Origin: Marinobacter denitrificans
GTDB taxonomy: Bacteria > Pseudomonadota > Gammaproteobacteria > Pseudomonadales > Oleiphilaceae
Direction: 5' to 3'
NCBI RefSeq assembly: GCF_008795955.1
Contig: NZ_VMHN01000002.1
Coordinates: 496,001 to 560,000 of the forward strand
Length of the DNA: 64,000 nt
The position numbers were made by a program, and so were the translations under genes. Shown here piece after piece: positions 37,901 through 51,549 of the stretch (position 1 is the first letter of the stretch; every line of letters starts with the position of its first letter). The notes below the pieces were generated by a model. That model ran no database searches. It was not told the DNA's origin and worked only from the letters and a program-made list of their open reading frames with translations.

Positions 37901-39200
37901 TTCCAGTGCCCGGCAGCCGAAAGCGCCGGGCACTGGAGCCACGCTTGAGCAGTGGCTTGGTTACCTGGAATCCATCCACCCTTCTGAAATTGACCTCGGC
38001 CTTGATCGTGTTCTTCTGGGATTGCGGCGACTGTTTCGCCGCAATCCGTCGGCAAGGATCATTACTATCGGTGGCACTAACGGTAAGGGCAGTGCCGTCG
38101 CGGCGCTCGAACAATTACTGATCAGGGCCGGCCGTTCAACAGGTGCCTACACCTCGCCACATCTGCAGCATTATAATGAGCGCGTCCGGATCAACGGTTC
38201 GAACGTTACGGATGAGAGTCTCGTTCACGCATTCGAGCAGGTTGAGGCTGCCCGCGGATCCACGACGCTGACCTATTTTGAGTTTGGTACCCTGGCCGCG
38301 TTTGTTTTGTTTGAGGAAGCTGGCGTCGAGGACTGGGTTCTCGAAGTAGGTCTCGGTGGCCGCCTGGATGCGGTGAATGTGCTGGACCCGGACCTGGCGA
38401 TCATTACCTCGGTGGATATTGATCACGTGTCATTTCTCGGGGATAACCGTGAGGTTATAGGCTTTGAGAAGGCAGGGATACTGCGTCCGGGCATTAATGC
38501 TATCTACGCGGATGTCGACCCTCCTGCCTCGGTGCTTCAGCAGGTATCTGCCCAGAAAGTCCACCTTGAGCGTCCGGGCGCGACCTATGAGCTGGTTCCC
38601 TCAGAAGGAAGCGGAAACACAGGGGAAGGGGTTACCCTGAAGCAGGCGCGTTATGGTGATGCGGTAAAGCTCCCCGATACAGGACTTCCTGTGCACAGTC
38701 TGGCTGCGGCGGTTGTTGCCATCCGGCAGCTTGAGCCTGGCCTCGAGTTACCAGCCATTGAACAGCTGCTTGCAGGGCTTACCCTGCCGGGGCGTTATGA
38801 GGTTCTGAGATCATCACCTCAGGTGATTGCCGATGTAGGCCATAACCCCCATGCGGCGGCCTGGCTGTCCAACAGGCTCAGTCGCCGGCGATCCTCATCC
38901 GGTCGTGTTATCGCCGTCTATGCTGCCCTGGCTGACAAGGATGTAGAAGGGGTTGCCGGCGCCATGACACAGGTCGTCGATCAGTGGTACCTTGCGGGGC
39001 TGGACGTTCCAAGGGGATTGGATTGTCAGGAACTGGCAGGCCGATTGAAGGGGATCGTCCGGGAGGAGTCATCCACGCTTTCGTTGTCGGTTGGCGAAGC
39101 CCTGAAGCAGGCTCTGGCGGAGGCGGCCCGTGATGACCTGGTCATCGTGTTCGGATCGTTCTATACCGTTGCGGCGGCCCGGGAAGCTCTGGAGATGTAA
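37884..39200 (+). CDS. folC: Dihydrofolate synthase / folylpolyglutamate synthase
   Basis: 438 residues from ATG 37884, with GGAAAG upstream. Mur-ligase-like enzyme that adds glutamate to dihydropteroate and to folates. The P-loop [10 protein letters not shown] and DVGHNPHAA mark the family, along with [20 protein letters not shown]. Translation overlaps accD. Confidence 0.95.
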   Translation: MSPLNDSSARQPKAPGTGATLEQWLGYLESIHPSEIDLGLDRVLLGLRRLFRRNPSARIITIGGTNGKGSAVAALEQLLIRAGRSTGAYTSPHLQHYNERVRINGSNVTDESLVHAFEQVEAARGSTTLTYFEFGTLAAFVLFEEAGVEDWVLEVGLGGRLDAVNVLDPDLAIITSVDIDHVSFLGDNREVIGFEKAGILRPGINAIYADVDPPASVLQQVSAQKVHLERPGATYELVPSEGSGNTGEGVTLKQARYGDAVKLPDTGLPVHSLAAAVVAIRQLEPGLELPAIEQLLAGLTLPGRYEVLRSSPQVIADVGHNPHAAAWLSNRLSRRRSSSGRVIAVYAALADKDVEGVAGAMTQVVDQWYLAGLDVPRGLDCQELAGRLKGIVREESSTLSLSVGEALKQALAEAARDDLVIVFGSFYTVAAAREALEM

Positions 39201-39321
39201 CGCATCTTAAATATCCGTCATGGCCGGCATGAGGCTTTGAGTTCTCAACAGGTGGCGGTTACTATCGGGCTCAGTATGGGCTTATTATCGCGACTCGTGA
39301 ATTAACAGGGGATAACGTAAC

Positions 39322-39969
39322 GTGGATGGACTGAAGCAAAGAATCATCGGGGCGCTTGTGTTGGTGTCGCTTGCCGTTATCTTTGTGCCGATGATGTTTG
39401 ATGAGCCACACTCCGAACGCGAATCCACTTCCATTAAAATTCCCGAGGAGCCCCCATTCCCGGAGGTTGATGCGCCGGAGCCCGAAGTGGCGGACGCGCC
39501 AGCCTACCGCCTGGAAGAGTCTGCTAACGGCGAACAACAGCCGACGGTCCCGGAGCCGTCCTTCGAAGAGCCGCCGCAGCAGGTGTCAGAGGTCGAAGCG
39601 CCCGAGACTGAAGCGCCTGAGCCAGCCCCTGCGGTTGAAGAGCCCGAGGTGGTTCAGCAGCAAACCAGCGAGCCTGAACCGGAAGAGCCGGTCAGCGAGG
39701 AAGACTCAGCCGAATTTACCCGGTCACTGGAAGGCGCCTGGGTGGTTCAACTGGGCAGTTTCGGCAGTGCTGATAACGCTAGAAACCTCCGCAACAAGGT
39801 TCGTGACAAAGGTTACAACTCCCACCTTCAGCAAGTGACCCGTGGTGATGCCGAGCTGACCCGGGTTTTCAGTGGCCCCTTTGCCGAGAAAACGGAAGCC
39901 GAGAAAGCGAAGCAGGTTCTCGACAAAGCCTTCGGCCTCAACAGCCTGGTAACCTCCGGCGACAGATAG
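39322..39969 (+). CDS. dedD: SPOR-domain cell-division protein (DedD-like)
   Basis: 215 residues from GTG 39322. One membrane helix near the N-terminus (about 10-26), a long Pro/Glu-rich linker, and a C-terminal SPOR domain (WVVQLGSFGSADNARNLRNK onward) that binds denuded septal peptidoglycan. Between folC and cvpA it is the usual DedD position. It is acidic and repetitive in the linker, but the repeat is not regular. Confidence 0.9.
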   Translation: MDGLKQRIIGALVLVSLAVIFVPMMFDEPHSERESTSIKIPEEPPFPEVDAPEPEVADAPAYRLEESANGEQQPTVPEPSFEEPPQQVSEVEAPETEAPEPAPAVEEPEVVQQQTSEPEPEEPVSEEDSAEFTRSLEGAWVVQLGSFGSADNARNLRNKVRDKGYNSHLQQVTRGDAELTRVFSGPFAEKTEAEKAKQVLDKAFGLNSLVTSGDR

Positions 39970-40006
39970 GCAAGCCGGCCGGGTTCAGTATTGAGTAATG
40001 GACGGT

Positions 40007-40034
40007 TTGGTCAGGTGATGTTTCCTGATAGAAT
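40007..40034 (+). promoter_or_regulatory. Candidate promoter of cvpA-purF
   Basis: TTGGTC (40007-40012) and TAGAAT (40029-40034), spaced 16 bases, in the gap before cvpA. They match the sigma-70 consensus at four and five of six positions. No PurR-type palindrome was seen. Confidence 0.4.
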
Positions 40035-40064
40035 TCGCGCTTCCTTTTCTCCACCGGGTTCTTC

Positions 40065-40634
40065 ATGGATGCGCTGATCTGGATTGACTGGGTCATCATT
40101 GCCCTGATTACTGTTTCTACTCTTATCAGTCTCAAGCGTGGCTTCATCAAGGAGGCGCTTTCACTGATAACCTGGGTGGGTGCGTTCATTATTGCCCGAA
40201 CGTTTCACCCCCAGATGCAGTCTCTTCTCGAGGGCACCGTCGAGACACCGCTGGTTCGCCTGATTGCGGCGTTTGCCATCCTGTTTTTCGCCACCCTGAT
40301 CGTTGGTGCCATCATCAACAACCTGATAGGTCATCTGGTCCGGGCCACAGGCCTGTCTGCGACCGATCGGGTGCTGGGTATGGGTTTTGGCCTGTTGCGG
40401 GGGCTCGTGGTGGTGATTGTGGCCATTGCCTTTACCCGTTACACGCCCCTTGCGGAAGACACCTGGTGGCGCACGTCTGTGATGATTGACCGCCTGGCCG
40501 TGGTTGAGGACTGGTCAAGAAGGACCCTCGGTGATGAATTCGCGCGCTTTCTCGGGCCCGCAGGTGGAGGCACGGACGACTCCTCAGTAACGCAACCGGA
40601 AGATAACGTGGAACCTGCTTCCGCGTCCCGCTAA
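40065..40634 (+). CDS. cvpA: CvpA family membrane protein
   Basis: 189 residues with four hydrophobic segments in the first 130 residues and the signature [20 protein letters not shown]. It has long been linked to colicin V production and lies upstream of purF in E. coli and Pseudomonas. The C-terminal tail is charged. It is probably co-transcribed with purF, which follows after 35 bp. Confidence 0.93.
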   Translation: MDALIWIDWVIIALITVSTLISLKRGFIKEALSLITWVGAFIIARTFHPQMQSLLEGTVETPLVRLIAAFAILFFATLIVGAIINNLIGHLVRATGLSATDRVLGMGFGLLRGLVVVIVAIAFTRYTPLAEDTWWRTSVMIDRLAVVEDWSRRTLGDEFARFLGPAGGGTDDSSVTQPEDNVEPASASR

Positions 40635-40669
40635 CATTCAGTTTTAACGCTTCGGAGATTACCGTATCC

Positions 40670-42193
40670 ATGTGTGGCATTGTCGGCATAGTCAGTACTT
40701 CCAACGTGAATCAGTCGCTTTACGATGCGCTGACCGTATTACAGCACCGGGGCCAGGATGCAGCGGGTATCGTTACTTTCCAGGATGAGCGTTTCTACCT
40801 CCGCAAGGACAATGGCCTGGTGCGGGATGTGTTCCGTACACGCCATATGCGCCGACTGGTTGGCAATGTAGGTATTGGCCATGTCCGGTACCCGACAGCG
40901 GGTAGCTCTAGCTCGGCCGAGGCACAACCTTTTTACGTAAACAGCCCCTACGGTATTACTCTGGCGCACAACGGCAACCTCACAAACGCCGACGAGCTCA
41001 GCAATGACCTGTTTCGAACCGACCTGCGGCATATCAACACCAACTCGGATTCGGAAGTACTGCTGAACGTCTTCGCCCATGAGCTTCAGAAACTGGGTAA
41101 ACTCGACCCGACAAAGGAAGAGATCTTTGCTGCTGTGCGCGCCGTGCATAAACGCTGTCGCGGAGCTTATGCGGTCATTGCAATGATTACCGGTTACGGC
41201 ATCGTCGGCTTCCGTGACCCCAATGGCATCCGCCCGGCCTGTTATGGAGTGCGCAAGACCGAAGAGGGCGAGGAATACATGATTGCCTCTGAAAGCGTGG
41301 CGCTGAGTGCTGCCGGGTTCAAACTGGTTCGGGATATCGCCCCGGGCGAGGCGGTTTACATTGAAACCGATGGCACCTTGTACACGCAACAGTGCGCGGA
41401 AGAGCCCCATCTATTTCCCTGCGTCTTCGAGCATGTGTATTTCGCGCGGCCGGACTCCATCATTGATCAGGTTTCGGTCTACAAGGCCCGTCTCAGAATG
41501 GGTGAAACCCTGGCGGAGAAGGTTCTGCGCGAACGCCCGGATCATGATATTGACGTTGTGATGCCAATACCGGACACCAGCCGTACCTCTGCGATGCAGA
41601 TGGCGCACAGGTTAGGCGTGAAGTTCCGGGAAGGTTTCATAAAGAATCGGTACATTGGCCGGACCTTTATCATGCCCGGCCAGAAAATGCGGAAGAAATC
41701 CGTGCGCCAGAAGCTGAACCCGATTGATCTTGAGTTCCGCGGCAAGAACGTGATGCTGGTGGACGATTCTATCGTGCGGGGCACCACCTGCAAGGAGATA
41801 GTCCAGATGGCGCGGGATGCAGGCGCCCGCAAGGTCTATTTTGCTTCCGCCGCGCCCCCTGTTCGCTATCCCAACGTCTATGGCATCGACATGCCCTCCG
41901 TCAATGAACTGATCGCACACGATCGCAGCGTTGAGGAAATCGGCGAGTTGATCGGTGCCGACTGGTTGCTGTACCAGGATCTGGAGGACCTGATCACCTG
42001 CGTCAGCGATGTGAATCCGGATATCGAAGGCTGGGAATGCTCGGTGTTTACCGGCGACTATATTACCGGGGATGTGGACGCCGCCTATCTGGACAAACTT
42101 GAAGCCGCCCGCAACGATGAGAATCGCTTCGAGTCTGGTTCCGGAGATTCTCGCGATAACGGTATTATTGATCTGTACAACGATGAAGACTGA
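40670..42193 (+). CDS. purF: Amidophosphoribosyltransferase
   Basis: 507 residues. First committed step of purine synthesis, from PRPP and glutamine to phosphoribosylamine. The N-terminal catalytic cysteine is exposed after Met removal (MCGIVGI); [16 protein letters not shown] is the PRPP site. The length equals that of E. coli PurF (505). Confidence 0.97.
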   Translation: MCGIVGIVSTSNVNQSLYDALTVLQHRGQDAAGIVTFQDERFYLRKDNGLVRDVFRTRHMRRLVGNVGIGHVRYPTAGSSSSAEAQPFYVNSPYGITLAHNGNLTNADELSNDLFRTDLRHINTNSDSEVLLNVFAHELQKLGKLDPTKEEIFAAVRAVHKRCRGAYAVIAMITGYGIVGFRDPNGIRPACYGVRKTEEGEEYMIASESVALSAAGFKLVRDIAPGEAVYIETDGTLYTQQCAEEPHLFPCVFEHVYFARPDSIIDQVSVYKARLRMGETLAEKVLRERPDHDIDVVMPIPDTSRTSAMQMAHRLGVKFREGFIKNRYIGRTFIMPGQKMRKKSVRQKLNPIDLEFRGKNVMLVDDSIVRGTTCKEIVQMARDAGARKVYFASAAPPVRYPNVYGIDMPSVNELIAHDRSVEEIGELIGADWLLYQDLEDLITCVSDVNPDIEGWECSVFTGDYITGDVDAAYLDKLEAARNDENRFESGSGDSRDNGIIDLYNDED

Positions 42194-42223
42194 CCAGACC
42201 ATGGCCGAAAACAGGAGTTTGTC

Positions 42224-43465
42224 ATGACCTACCGCCGCGAAGAGCACGTCCTGATCCCTGAGTCGGATCTAGAGGGCATGTCGGTGGACACTCTCGCGGT
42301 CCGTGCCGGGCAGATCCGTACTGGCCAGCTGGAACACAGCGACGCGATTTTTCCCACGTCCAGCTTTGTTTACGGCAGTGCTGCCCAGGCCGCAGCCCGG
42401 TTCGGAGGCGAGGAACCGGGTAATATCTATTCCCGTTTTACCAATCCGACAGTACAGGCGTTTGAGGCCAGGATTGCGGCAATGGAAGGCGGTGAGCGGG
42501 CTGTGGCTACCTCTTCCGGGATGGCGGCCATTCTTGCGACCTGCATGGCGTTACTGAAATCCGGTGACCACGTAATCTGTTCCCGGGGCGTGTTCGGCAC
42601 CACCAATGTGTTGTTCCAGAAATATCTGGCCAAATTCGGAGTGGAGACCACCTTTGTAGGGCTCACCGATATGGCCCAGTGGCAGGCGGCAGTGCGGCCG
42701 GAAACCCGCATGGTCTTCATCGAAACACCGTCGAATCCTCTGTGTGAGGTGGCGGATATGGCGGCCCTGGCCAAGCTAGCGCATGATAGTGACGCGCTGT
42801 TTGTGGTGGACAACTGTTTTTGCACACCGGTACTTCAGCGACCGTTTGACCACGGTGCAGACATCATTATTCACTCTGCCACCAAGTACCTGGACGGCCA
42901 GGGGCGTTGCGTTGGCGGCGTGGTAGTCGGCCCCAACAACCTGATGGAAGAAGTCTACGGTTTTCTGCGTTCGGCCGGCCCCACCATGAGTCCATTCAAT
43001 GCGTGGGTTTTCCTCAAGGGGCTGGAAACCTTACCAATCCGTATGCGCGCCCATTGTGACAATGCGTTAGAGTTGGCCAGGTGGCTCACAGGGCAGGGCG
43101 CCGTGGACCGGGTATTTTACGCAGGTTTACCGGACCATCCGCAGCACGATCTGGCAAGCCGCCAGCAGAGCGGGTTCGGCGGTGTGCTCTCGTTTACCGT
43201 AAAAGGCGGAAGGGAGCAGGCGTGGGCGTTCATCGATGCAACCCGGATGGTTTCCATTACCGCCAATCTCGGCGATGTCAAAACAACCATTACACATCCG
43301 GCCACCACCACCCATGGCCGACTGTCTCCGGAAGACAAGGAGCAGGCGGGCATTACCGAAAACCTGGTACGGATCTCGGTAGGTATTGAAGCTGTTGAGG
43401 ATATCAAAGCCGACTTGCAGCGTGGGTTTGATATTCTTGAAAATTACCGTCAGGGAACTGTCTGA
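42224..43465 (+). CDS. metZ: O-succinylhomoserine sulfhydrylase MetZ
   Basis: 413-residue PLP enzyme of the Cys/Met metabolism family. The PLP lysine is in IHSATKYLDGQGR. The neighbourhood purF-metZ is that of Pseudomonas MetZ, which makes homocysteine directly from O-succinylhomoserine and sulfide. A cystathionine gamma-synthase role cannot be excluded by sequence alone. The start has AGGAG upstream. It is followed by ftsK after only six bases. Confidence 0.9.
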   Translation: MTYRREEHVLIPESDLEGMSVDTLAVRAGQIRTGQLEHSDAIFPTSSFVYGSAAQAAARFGGEEPGNIYSRFTNPTVQAFEARIAAMEGGERAVATSSGMAAILATCMALLKSGDHVICSRGVFGTTNVLFQKYLAKFGVETTFVGLTDMAQWQAAVRPETRMVFIETPSNPLCEVADMAALAKLAHDSDALFVVDNCFCTPVLQRPFDHGADIIIHSATKYLDGQGRCVGGVVVGPNNLMEEVYGFLRSAGPTMSPFNAWVFLKGLETLPIRMRAHCDNALELARWLTGQGAVDRVFYAGLPDHPQHDLASRQQSGFGGVLSFTVKGGREQAWAFIDATRMVSITANLGDVKTTITHPATTTHGRLSPEDKEQAGITENLVRISVGIEAVEDIKADLQRGFDILENYRQGTV

Positions 43466-43471
43466 GCATTC

Positions 43472-46075
43472 ATGGCTGAGAGCGCAAAAGCAAAAAAATC
43501 AGAAGAGTTGACAGACAAACAGTTGCGATTCCGTCGTTTTCTGGCCCAGGGTGCCAGAGAAGGGGCAGTGATTGCGCTGATTGCCTTGTGTATTTATCTG
43601 GGCATGGCGCTGGTGACTTTCAGTCCCTCCGATCCCGGCTGGGCCAGTATAGGCCATGAAACCAGTGTGCAGAATTATGCCGGTCGTACCGGCGCGTGGC
43701 TCGCCAGTCTGCTCCGTGACTTCTTCGGCCATGTGGCTTTCCTGTTCCCGGTGATGATCGCGGCTTACGCCCTGATGCTTATCCGACGCCGGAACGATCC
43801 CATCGACATGCACATGCCATTGTTCATGGTGCGATTCGGCGGTTTTCTGCTGATCCTGTTGTCGGCTACCAGCCTGTTGTCGCTGTATTCCGTGTTCGGG
43901 CTCGGGGTTACCTCCGGTGGCGTGTTGGGAGCAGCTGTTTCCGAAGCCATGGTGCGCTTTTTCAATCTCCCTGCTACCACGCTGTTGCTGATTTCCATTT
44001 TCCTGTTTGCGCTGACGGTGAGCACGGGGCTGTCCTGGTTCTGGTTGATGGATCAGTTGGGCAACCTGACCCTGCGCGTTGGCAACAGCATCAAGGGTGT
44101 GTTTTCCTCCTCGGGCAAGCCCCGGGCCCCGTCCAAGGCTCCGGAGCCAGCGGCGCCAGCTGCCCCGAAGAAGCCCGTAGAGCCTCCCGTTGTGCACGAC
44201 AAGGTTGCGGCATCTGCCAGTAACAAACGCCCCGGCCGCGCCTCCTGGTGGAGGCGCCTGTTGGGACTGGGCCCCCGAAAGGAAAAATCGAAACCCACGG
44301 TACCCCCGAAAGAACGGCGGGAGCCGGGGCTTGAGGGTGTGCATTCCATGGCTGATCCTGAACAGGCTCAGCTCGAAAGTTTCAGCTCCCGGGATGATAG
44401 CGCCACTGTCTCTGACGGGCCGGAACCCGGCCTGAAAGGCGGCAAGAAACGCCCCGCAAGCCCCGCCGGCAAGTCCCTGAAGATCTCTCCGTTCAAGCGG
44501 GAAGATCAATCTGCGACCAACGGCAGTGGCGGTCACAAACAGGCGTCGCTGCTGGAAGATATCGAGAGCCCCATTCCTCCCATTTCGCTTCTGGATCCGC
44601 CGGAAGAACACAAGGAAAGGGGATACTCCGAAGAGTCCCTGCAGCACATGTCGCGACTGCTGGAGGAGAAGCTCGCAGACTTCGGCGTGTCTGTGGAGGT
44701 GGTTGAAGTTAACCCTGGCCCGGTTATTACCCGTTTTGAAATCAAGCCCGCGCCAGGGGTCAAGGTAAGCAAGATCTCCAACCTTGCCAAAGATCTGGCC
44801 CGCTCACTGGCGGTTCTGAGCGTCCGTGTGGTCGAAGTTATTCCGGGGAAATCGGTTGTTGGTATCGAGATCCCGAACGAAGAGCGGGAAATGGTTCGCC
44901 TGAGCGAAGTGCTTAACGCCCGGGTGTTCCAGGATTCCTCGTCAGCGTTGACCCTGGCATTGGGCAACGATATCGGGGGTAACCCGATGGTGGCCAATCT
45001 TGCCAAGATGCCGCACCTTTTGGTGGCCGGTACCACGGGTTCCGGTAAATCGGTAGGGGTCAACGCCATGCTTCTGAGCATGCTGTTGAAGGCCACACCG
45101 GAGGAAGTCCGCTTTATCATGGTGGATCCCAAGATGCTGGAGCTGAGCATCTACGACGGTATTCCGCATCTGCTGGCGCCGGTAGTCACCGACATGAAAG
45201 ACGCTGCCAACGCCTTGCGCTGGTGTGTGGCAGAGATGGAACGACGTTACCGGCTGCTCGCGAGCCTGGGGGTCCGCAACCTGGCGGGATACAACCGCAA
45301 GGTGAAAGACGCCGCCGCCGCGGGGGAGCCTTTACTTGATCCTACCTGGAAGCCGGATGAATACCTGGCCAACGAGGAGCAGGAGCGGCCGGAGCTGGAA
45401 ACCCTGCCATTTATCGTAGTAGTGATCGACGAATTCGCCGACATGATGATGATTGTTGGCAAGAAGGTGGAAGAGCTGATTGCGCGGATTGCCCAGAAAG
45501 CCCGTGCAGCCGGTATTCACCTGATTCTTGCCACCCAGCGGCCTTCGGTAGATGTGATTACAGGCCTGATCAAGGCCAATATTCCTACCCGGATGTCGTT
45601 CCAGGTGTCGTCCAAGATCGATTCCCGCACGGTACTGGACCAGGGAGGCGCCGAACAGCTGCTGGGGCATGGTGACATGTTGTACCTGCCTCCCGGGTCC
45701 GGTCTGCCGGTGCGTGTTCACGGTGCCTTTGTTGATGATGACGAAGTGCATCGGGTTGTAAGCGCCTGGAAGGCCCGGGGTGAGCCAATTTATGTAGACG
45801 ATGTGCTTAACGGCGCCGAAGGCGAGAATCTGCCCGGCGTGCCCAGTCTTAGCGACGGGGGTGGCGACAGTGAAGGTGATGCCCTGTTTGATGAAGCAGT
45901 AGCGTTCGTGACTGAGGGCAGGCGTGTTTCGATTTCATCCGTGCAGCGGAAATTCAAGATCGGCTATAACCGGGCAGCAAATCTGGTAGAGGCCATGGAA
46001 GCATCCGGTGTGGTCAGTGCCGCCGGGCACAATGGTGCCCGTGAAGTGCTGGCACCACCGCCACCAAGAGATTAG
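43472..46075 (+). CDS. ftsK: DNA translocase FtsK
   Basis: 867 residues. The N-terminus has membrane helices (about 30-195), then a charged linker, then the motor. Walker A is [11 protein letters not shown] and Walker B contains [14 protein letters not shown]-terminal winged-helix (gamma) domain recognises KOPS, with [20 protein letters not shown]. FtsK pumps the terminus region across the septum and activates XerCD. The linker is short compared with E. coli FtsK (1329), as in other gammaproteobacteria. Confidence 0.96.
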   Translation: MAESAKAKKSEELTDKQLRFRRFLAQGAREGAVIALIALCIYLGMALVTFSPSDPGWASIGHETSVQNYAGRTGAWLASLLRDFFGHVAFLFPVMIAAYALMLIRRRNDPIDMHMPLFMVRFGGFLLILLSATSLLSLYSVFGLGVTSGGVLGAAVSEAMVRFFNLPATTLLLISIFLFALTVSTGLSWFWLMDQLGNLTLRVGNSIKGVFSSSGKPRAPSKAPEPAAPAAPKKPVEPPVVHDKVAASASNKRPGRASWWRRLLGLGPRKEKSKPTVPPKERREPGLEGVHSMADPEQAQLESFSSRDDSATVSDGPEPGLKGGKKRPASPAGKSLKISPFKREDQSATNGSGGHKQASLLEDIESPIPPISLLDPPEEHKERGYSEESLQHMSRLLEEKLADFGVSVEVVEVNPGPVITRFEIKPAPGVKVSKISNLAKDLARSLAVLSVRVVEVIPGKSVVGIEIPNEEREMVRLSEVLNARVFQDSSSALTLALGNDIGGNPMVANLAKMPHLLVAGTTGSGKSVGVNAMLLSMLLKATPEEVRFIMVDPKMLELSIYDGIPHLLAPVVTDMKDAANALRWCVAEMERRYRLLASLGVRNLAGYNRKVKDAAAAGEPLLDPTWKPDEYLANEEQERPELETLPFIVVVIDEFADMMMIVGKKVEELIARIAQKARAAGIHLILATQRPSVDVITGLIKANIPTRMSFQVSSKIDSRTVLDQGGAEQLLGHGDMLYLPPGSGLPVRVHGAFVDDDEVHRVVSAWKARGEPIYVDDVLNGAEGENLPGVPSLSDGGGDSEGDALFDEAVAFVTEGRRVSISSVQRKFKIGYNRAANLVEAMEASGVVSAAGHNGAREVLAPPPPRD

Positions 46076-46087
46076 GAGTAACAGTTA

Positions 46088-46744
46088 ATGATGGAATCAC
46101 CGAAGGCTTTTTGGGCGGCATCCCTGTTGGCGGCGCTGCTGGCGTTCACCTTGCCCGCCCACGCGGAAGAAAGTGGTGAAGCCGCCGCAACCGAACTGGC
46201 GTCCATGCTGGAAAGTTACGAAACCTTTCAGGCCAGCTTTATTCAGATCGTGGTCAACGAGAACGGCAACCGTGTGCAGGAAAGCCGGGGCTCCCTCAAG
46301 GCGAAACGTCCGGGCCTGTTTTACTGGGAGACCAGTCAGCCTCACTCCCAGTTTGTCGTCAGCGACGGCGACAAGGTAGAGGTTTACGACCCGGACCTGG
46401 AGCAGGTTACCGTCCACAGTCTGGATGAGAAAGTCTCCACAACCCCTGCATTGTTGCTCAGTGGGGAAGTGGATAATCTTGACGAGACCTACAAGGTGTC
46501 CATGCGCTCTGTTGGCGAACAAAACCGGGAATTCACCCTGGAACCGAGAAGCGAAGATTCGCTCTTTGTATCCCTGCGGTTGACGTTTTCCAAGGGAGAG
46601 CTGCAGGAAATGCGAATGCAGGATTCGATGTCCCAGTTGAGCGTGTTGAGCTTTGACGATATCCGCCTCAACGAAGAAGTGAGTGACACCGCCTTTGTTC
46701 TCGAGTATCCCGATGATGTGGATGTGATCCGGGACGGAGCCTGA
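46088..46744 (+). CDS. lolA: Outer-membrane lipoprotein carrier protein LolA
   Basis: 218 residues with a signal peptide (cleavage near AHA, about residue 26). Periplasmic chaperone that shuttles lipoproteins from LolCDE to Lol[21 protein letters not shown] is a typical LolA strand. Its stop overlaps the rarA ATG (ATGATG), as in Pseudomonas. Confidence 0.92.
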   Translation: MMESPKAFWAASLLAALLAFTLPAHAEESGEAAATELASMLESYETFQASFIQIVVNENGNRVQESRGSLKAKRPGLFYWETSQPHSQFVVSDGDKVEVYDPDLEQVTVHSLDEKVSTTPALLLSGEVDNLDETYKVSMRSVGEQNREFTLEPRSEDSLFVSLRLTFSKGELQEMRMQDSMSQLSVLSFDDIRLNEEVSDTAFVLEYPDDVDVIRDGA

Positions 46745-48087
46745 TGCAGGAAAGCCTGTTCGGGGAACAGCAGGGGTTTCGGCCACTGGCTGCACGAATG
46801 CGCCCGGCAAATCTCGACGAGTATGTTGGCCAGGGCCATCTTGTCGGTGAGGGTAAACCGCTTCGACGGGCAGTAGAACAGGGCCAGCTCCATTCCATGA
46901 TCCTCTGGGGGCCTCCGGGCGTCGGCAAGACCACCTTTGCCCGCCTGCTGGCCAACCTCAGCGACCTGAGTTTTGAGACCGTTTCCGCTGTTCTGAGTGG
47001 CGTAAAGGACATCCGCGCGATTGTTGAGCGCGCAAAGGAGCGTAAGCGCAGCGAAGGCCGGGATACCCTGTTGTTCGTGGACGAAGTCCACCGTTTCAAC
47101 AAGAGTCAGCAGGATGCCTTTCTTCCCCATATTGAAGATGGCACCTTCATTTTCGTGGGTGCCACCACGGAAAACCCATCTTTTGAACTGAACAGTGCAC
47201 TGTTGTCCCGCACCCGGGTTTATGTCCTCAAGAACCTTGCGGATGAGGATATTCTGGAACTGCTCATGCGCGCGCTCTCATCCCCGGAGGGGTTGGGAGG
47301 ACGTTTCACGGTGGAAGGGCCAGTGCTGGACCTGATGGCTTCCGCCTCCGGCGGCGATGCCAGGCGGGCACTGAATATCCTTGAAGTGGCCACGGATCTT
47401 GCCGAGCCGGACGAGGGCAGCGCTGCGAAAATTACCCGCGAGCATCTGGAGCAGGTTCTCCAGACCAGTCTCAGGCGATTCGACAAGGGCGGCGATGTTT
47501 TCTACGACCAGATATCGGCGCTGCACAAGTCGGTCCGGGGATCGGACCCGGACGGGTCTCTGTACTGGTTGTGCCGTATGCTGGACGGCGGCTGTGACCC
47601 TCTGTATGTCGCTCGCAGGCTGGCAAGAATTGCCAGTGAAGACATCGGTAACGCCGACCCCCGGGCGCTGCAGATTTCCATGGACGCCTGGGAGGCCCAG
47701 GAAAGGCTGGGCTCACCGGAAGGAGAGTTGGCTCTTGCCCAGGCGGTGACGTATCTGGCGCTGGCACCAAAGAGCAATGCCGTGTACAAGGCATTCAATC
47801 GATGCATGGCCGACATCCGTAACGATCCGGATTACGACGTGCCCGTCCACCTTCGCAATGCACCCACCAAACTGTTGAAGTCCATGGGGCATGGCGACGA
47901 ATACCGTTACGCCCATGACGAGCCGGAAGCCTTTGCCGCTGGCGAGTCCTACCTGCCGGAAGCCATACACCAACGCCGGTACTATCAGCCGGTAAACCGT
48001 GGCCTTGAAATCAAACTCGCCGAAAAGCGCGGCCGGCTGGATGAATGGAACACCAGCAGCCCCCGTAAACGCTACCCGCAAAACTGA
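46744..48087 (+). CDS. rarA: Replication-associated recombination protein A
   Basis: 447-residue AAA+ clamp-loader-like ATPase (RarA/MgsA). It acts at stalled forks. Walker A is [14 protein letters not shown], Walker B is [14 protein letters not shown], and the arginine finger is in LSRTRVYVL. It lies between lolA and serS. In Pseudomonas a crcB gene lies between rarA and serS; here there is only a 115-bp gap with a TATAAT at 48136-48141, which may serve serS. Confidence 0.95.
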   Translation: MQESLFGEQQGFRPLAARMRPANLDEYVGQGHLVGEGKPLRRAVEQGQLHSMILWGPPGVGKTTFARLLANLSDLSFETVSAVLSGVKDIRAIVERAKERKRSEGRDTLLFVDEVHRFNKSQQDAFLPHIEDGTFIFVGATTENPSFELNSALLSRTRVYVLKNLADEDILELLMRALSSPEGLGGRFTVEGPVLDLMASASGGDARRALNILEVATDLAEPDEGSAAKITREHLEQVLQTSLRRFDKGGDVFYDQISALHKSVRGSDPDGSLYWLCRMLDGGCDPLYVARRLARIASEDIGNADPRALQISMDAWEAQERLGSPEGELALAQAVTYLALAPKSNAVYKAFNRCMADIRNDPDYDVPVHLRNAPTKLLKSMGHGDEYRYAHDEPEAFAAGESYLPEAIHQRRYYQPVNRGLEIKLAEKRGRLDEWNTSSPRKRYPQN

Positions 48088-48181
48088 AATTCCCCGCCTG
48101 GCCGTGCCTGCTGTAGCCACAGACATCCTCGCAGGTATAATGCCCAGTCCATCGTTAAAAACAGTGTCCACTTACCTTTGA

Positions 48182-50313
<2,132 letters not shown>

Positions 50314-50337
50314 CTCTTCAGTCGCAGCTCTTAGCCA

Positions 50338-50362
50338 GTCGCGGCGCCGGATCAGCCGCGAC
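50338..50362. terminator. Hairpin between cobA and aroG
   Basis: GTCGCGGC (50338-50345) pairs with GCCGCGAC (50355-50362). The stop codon of aroG (50352-50354) is in the loop. No U-run is seen. Confidence 0.4.
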
Positions 50363-51425
50363 GCTTCGGCAACACGTCCTTGAGCTTGTCCCGCATATCG
50401 CGCAGGGCTTTTTCAGTGGTTTCCCAGTCAATACAGGCATCAGTCACGGAAACGCCGTATTTGAGATCCGCCAGGTTTTCGGGGATAGACTGGTTGCCCC
50501 AGTTAAGGTTACTTTCCACCATCAGCCCCTGAATGGACTGGTTGCCCTCCAGAATCTGGTGGGTGATGTCCTGCAGCACCAGTGGCTGGATTGCCGGGTC
50601 CTTGCTGGAATTGGCGTGGCTGCAGTCCACCATGATGGACTGGCGCAGTTTGGCTTTGTCCAGAGCCTGTTCACACAGGGCGACGCTGACAGAATCGTAG
50701 TTGGGCTTGCCCCCGCCGCCACGAAGAACCACGTGGCCGTAGTTGTTGCCACGGGTGCGGATGATCGCCACCTTGCCCTGCTGGTCGATGCCCAGGAAGC
50801 TGTGGGGGTGTGAAACCGACTTCATGGCGTTGACTGCGACATCAAGGCTGCCATCTGTGCCATTCTTGAAACCAATGGCCATGGACAGCCCGCTGCTCAT
50901 CTCACGGTGGGTCTGGGATTCGGTGGTACGGGCGCCGATGGCTGACCAGGAAATGGTGTCCTGAAGGTACTGCGGGGAAATCGGGTCAAGGGCTTCGGTG
51001 GCCGTTGGCAGGCCCAGCTCTGAAATATCCAGCAAAAGGCGGCGGCCGATGTGCAGACCCTGTTCGATATCAAAGGTGTCGTTCAGGTGGGGATCGTTAA
51101 TCAGGCCCTTCCAGCCAACAGTGGTACGCGGCTTCTCGAAATACACCCGCATGACAATAAGGAGCGTATCACTGACTTCGTCTGCCAGCTTCTTGAGCTT
51201 TACGGCATAATCCCGGGCGGCTTCAACATCGTGAATAGAGCAGGGGCCCACAACCACAAACAGGCGGTGATCCTTGCCGTCCATGATGTCATAAATGGCC
51301 TGGCGGCCGTTTTCCACGGTTTCCGCGGCCTTGCCGGAAAGCGGCAATTCCTGCTTCAGCGCTTCAGGTGTGATCAATGGTTCCTGACTCGCCACATTCA
51401 GATTCTCTAGTTTGGTGCCCGACAT
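50352..51425 (-). CDS. aroG: 3-deoxy-7-phosphoheptulonate synthase (type I DAHP synthase)
   Basis: 357 residues from ATG 51425; the frame is open further upstream to 51791 but that stretch is not conserved-looking and overlaps the divergent gene. First enzyme of the shikimate pathway. Motifs: VVVGPCSIHD, MRVYFEKPRTTVGWKG, GARTTESQTHREMSSG, VDCSHANSSKDP. Which feedback type (Tyr, Phe or Trp) cannot be assigned by eye, so the symbol is a family label. Confidence 0.92.
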   Translation of the reverse strand: MSGTKLENLNVASQEPLITPEALKQELPLSGKAAETVENGRQAIYDIMDGKDHRLFVVVGPCSIHDVEAARDYAVKLKKLADEVSDTLLIVMRVYFEKPRTTVGWKGLINDPHLNDTFDIEQGLHIGRRLLLDISELGLPTATEALDPISPQYLQDTISWSAIGARTTESQTHREMSSGLSMAIGFKNGTDGSLDVAVNAMKSVSHPHSFLGIDQQGKVAIIRTRGNNYGHVVLRGGGGKPNYDSVSVALCEQALDKAKLRQSIMVDCSHANSSKDPAIQPLVLQDITHQILEGNQSIQGLMVESNLNWGNQSIPENLADLKYGVSVTDACIDWETTEKALRDMRDKLKDVLPKRRG

Positions 51426-51549
51426 TCTGTTGTTATCCCCGTCGCATAAAACATAACCGGCCGGTGTTAAGTTGCAGTAAACCCCGGCGAGTTGGTTATA
51501 CTGCGTTATTTGATAGACCTTTTCAACGCTTCTGACGCGCGGAGAACGG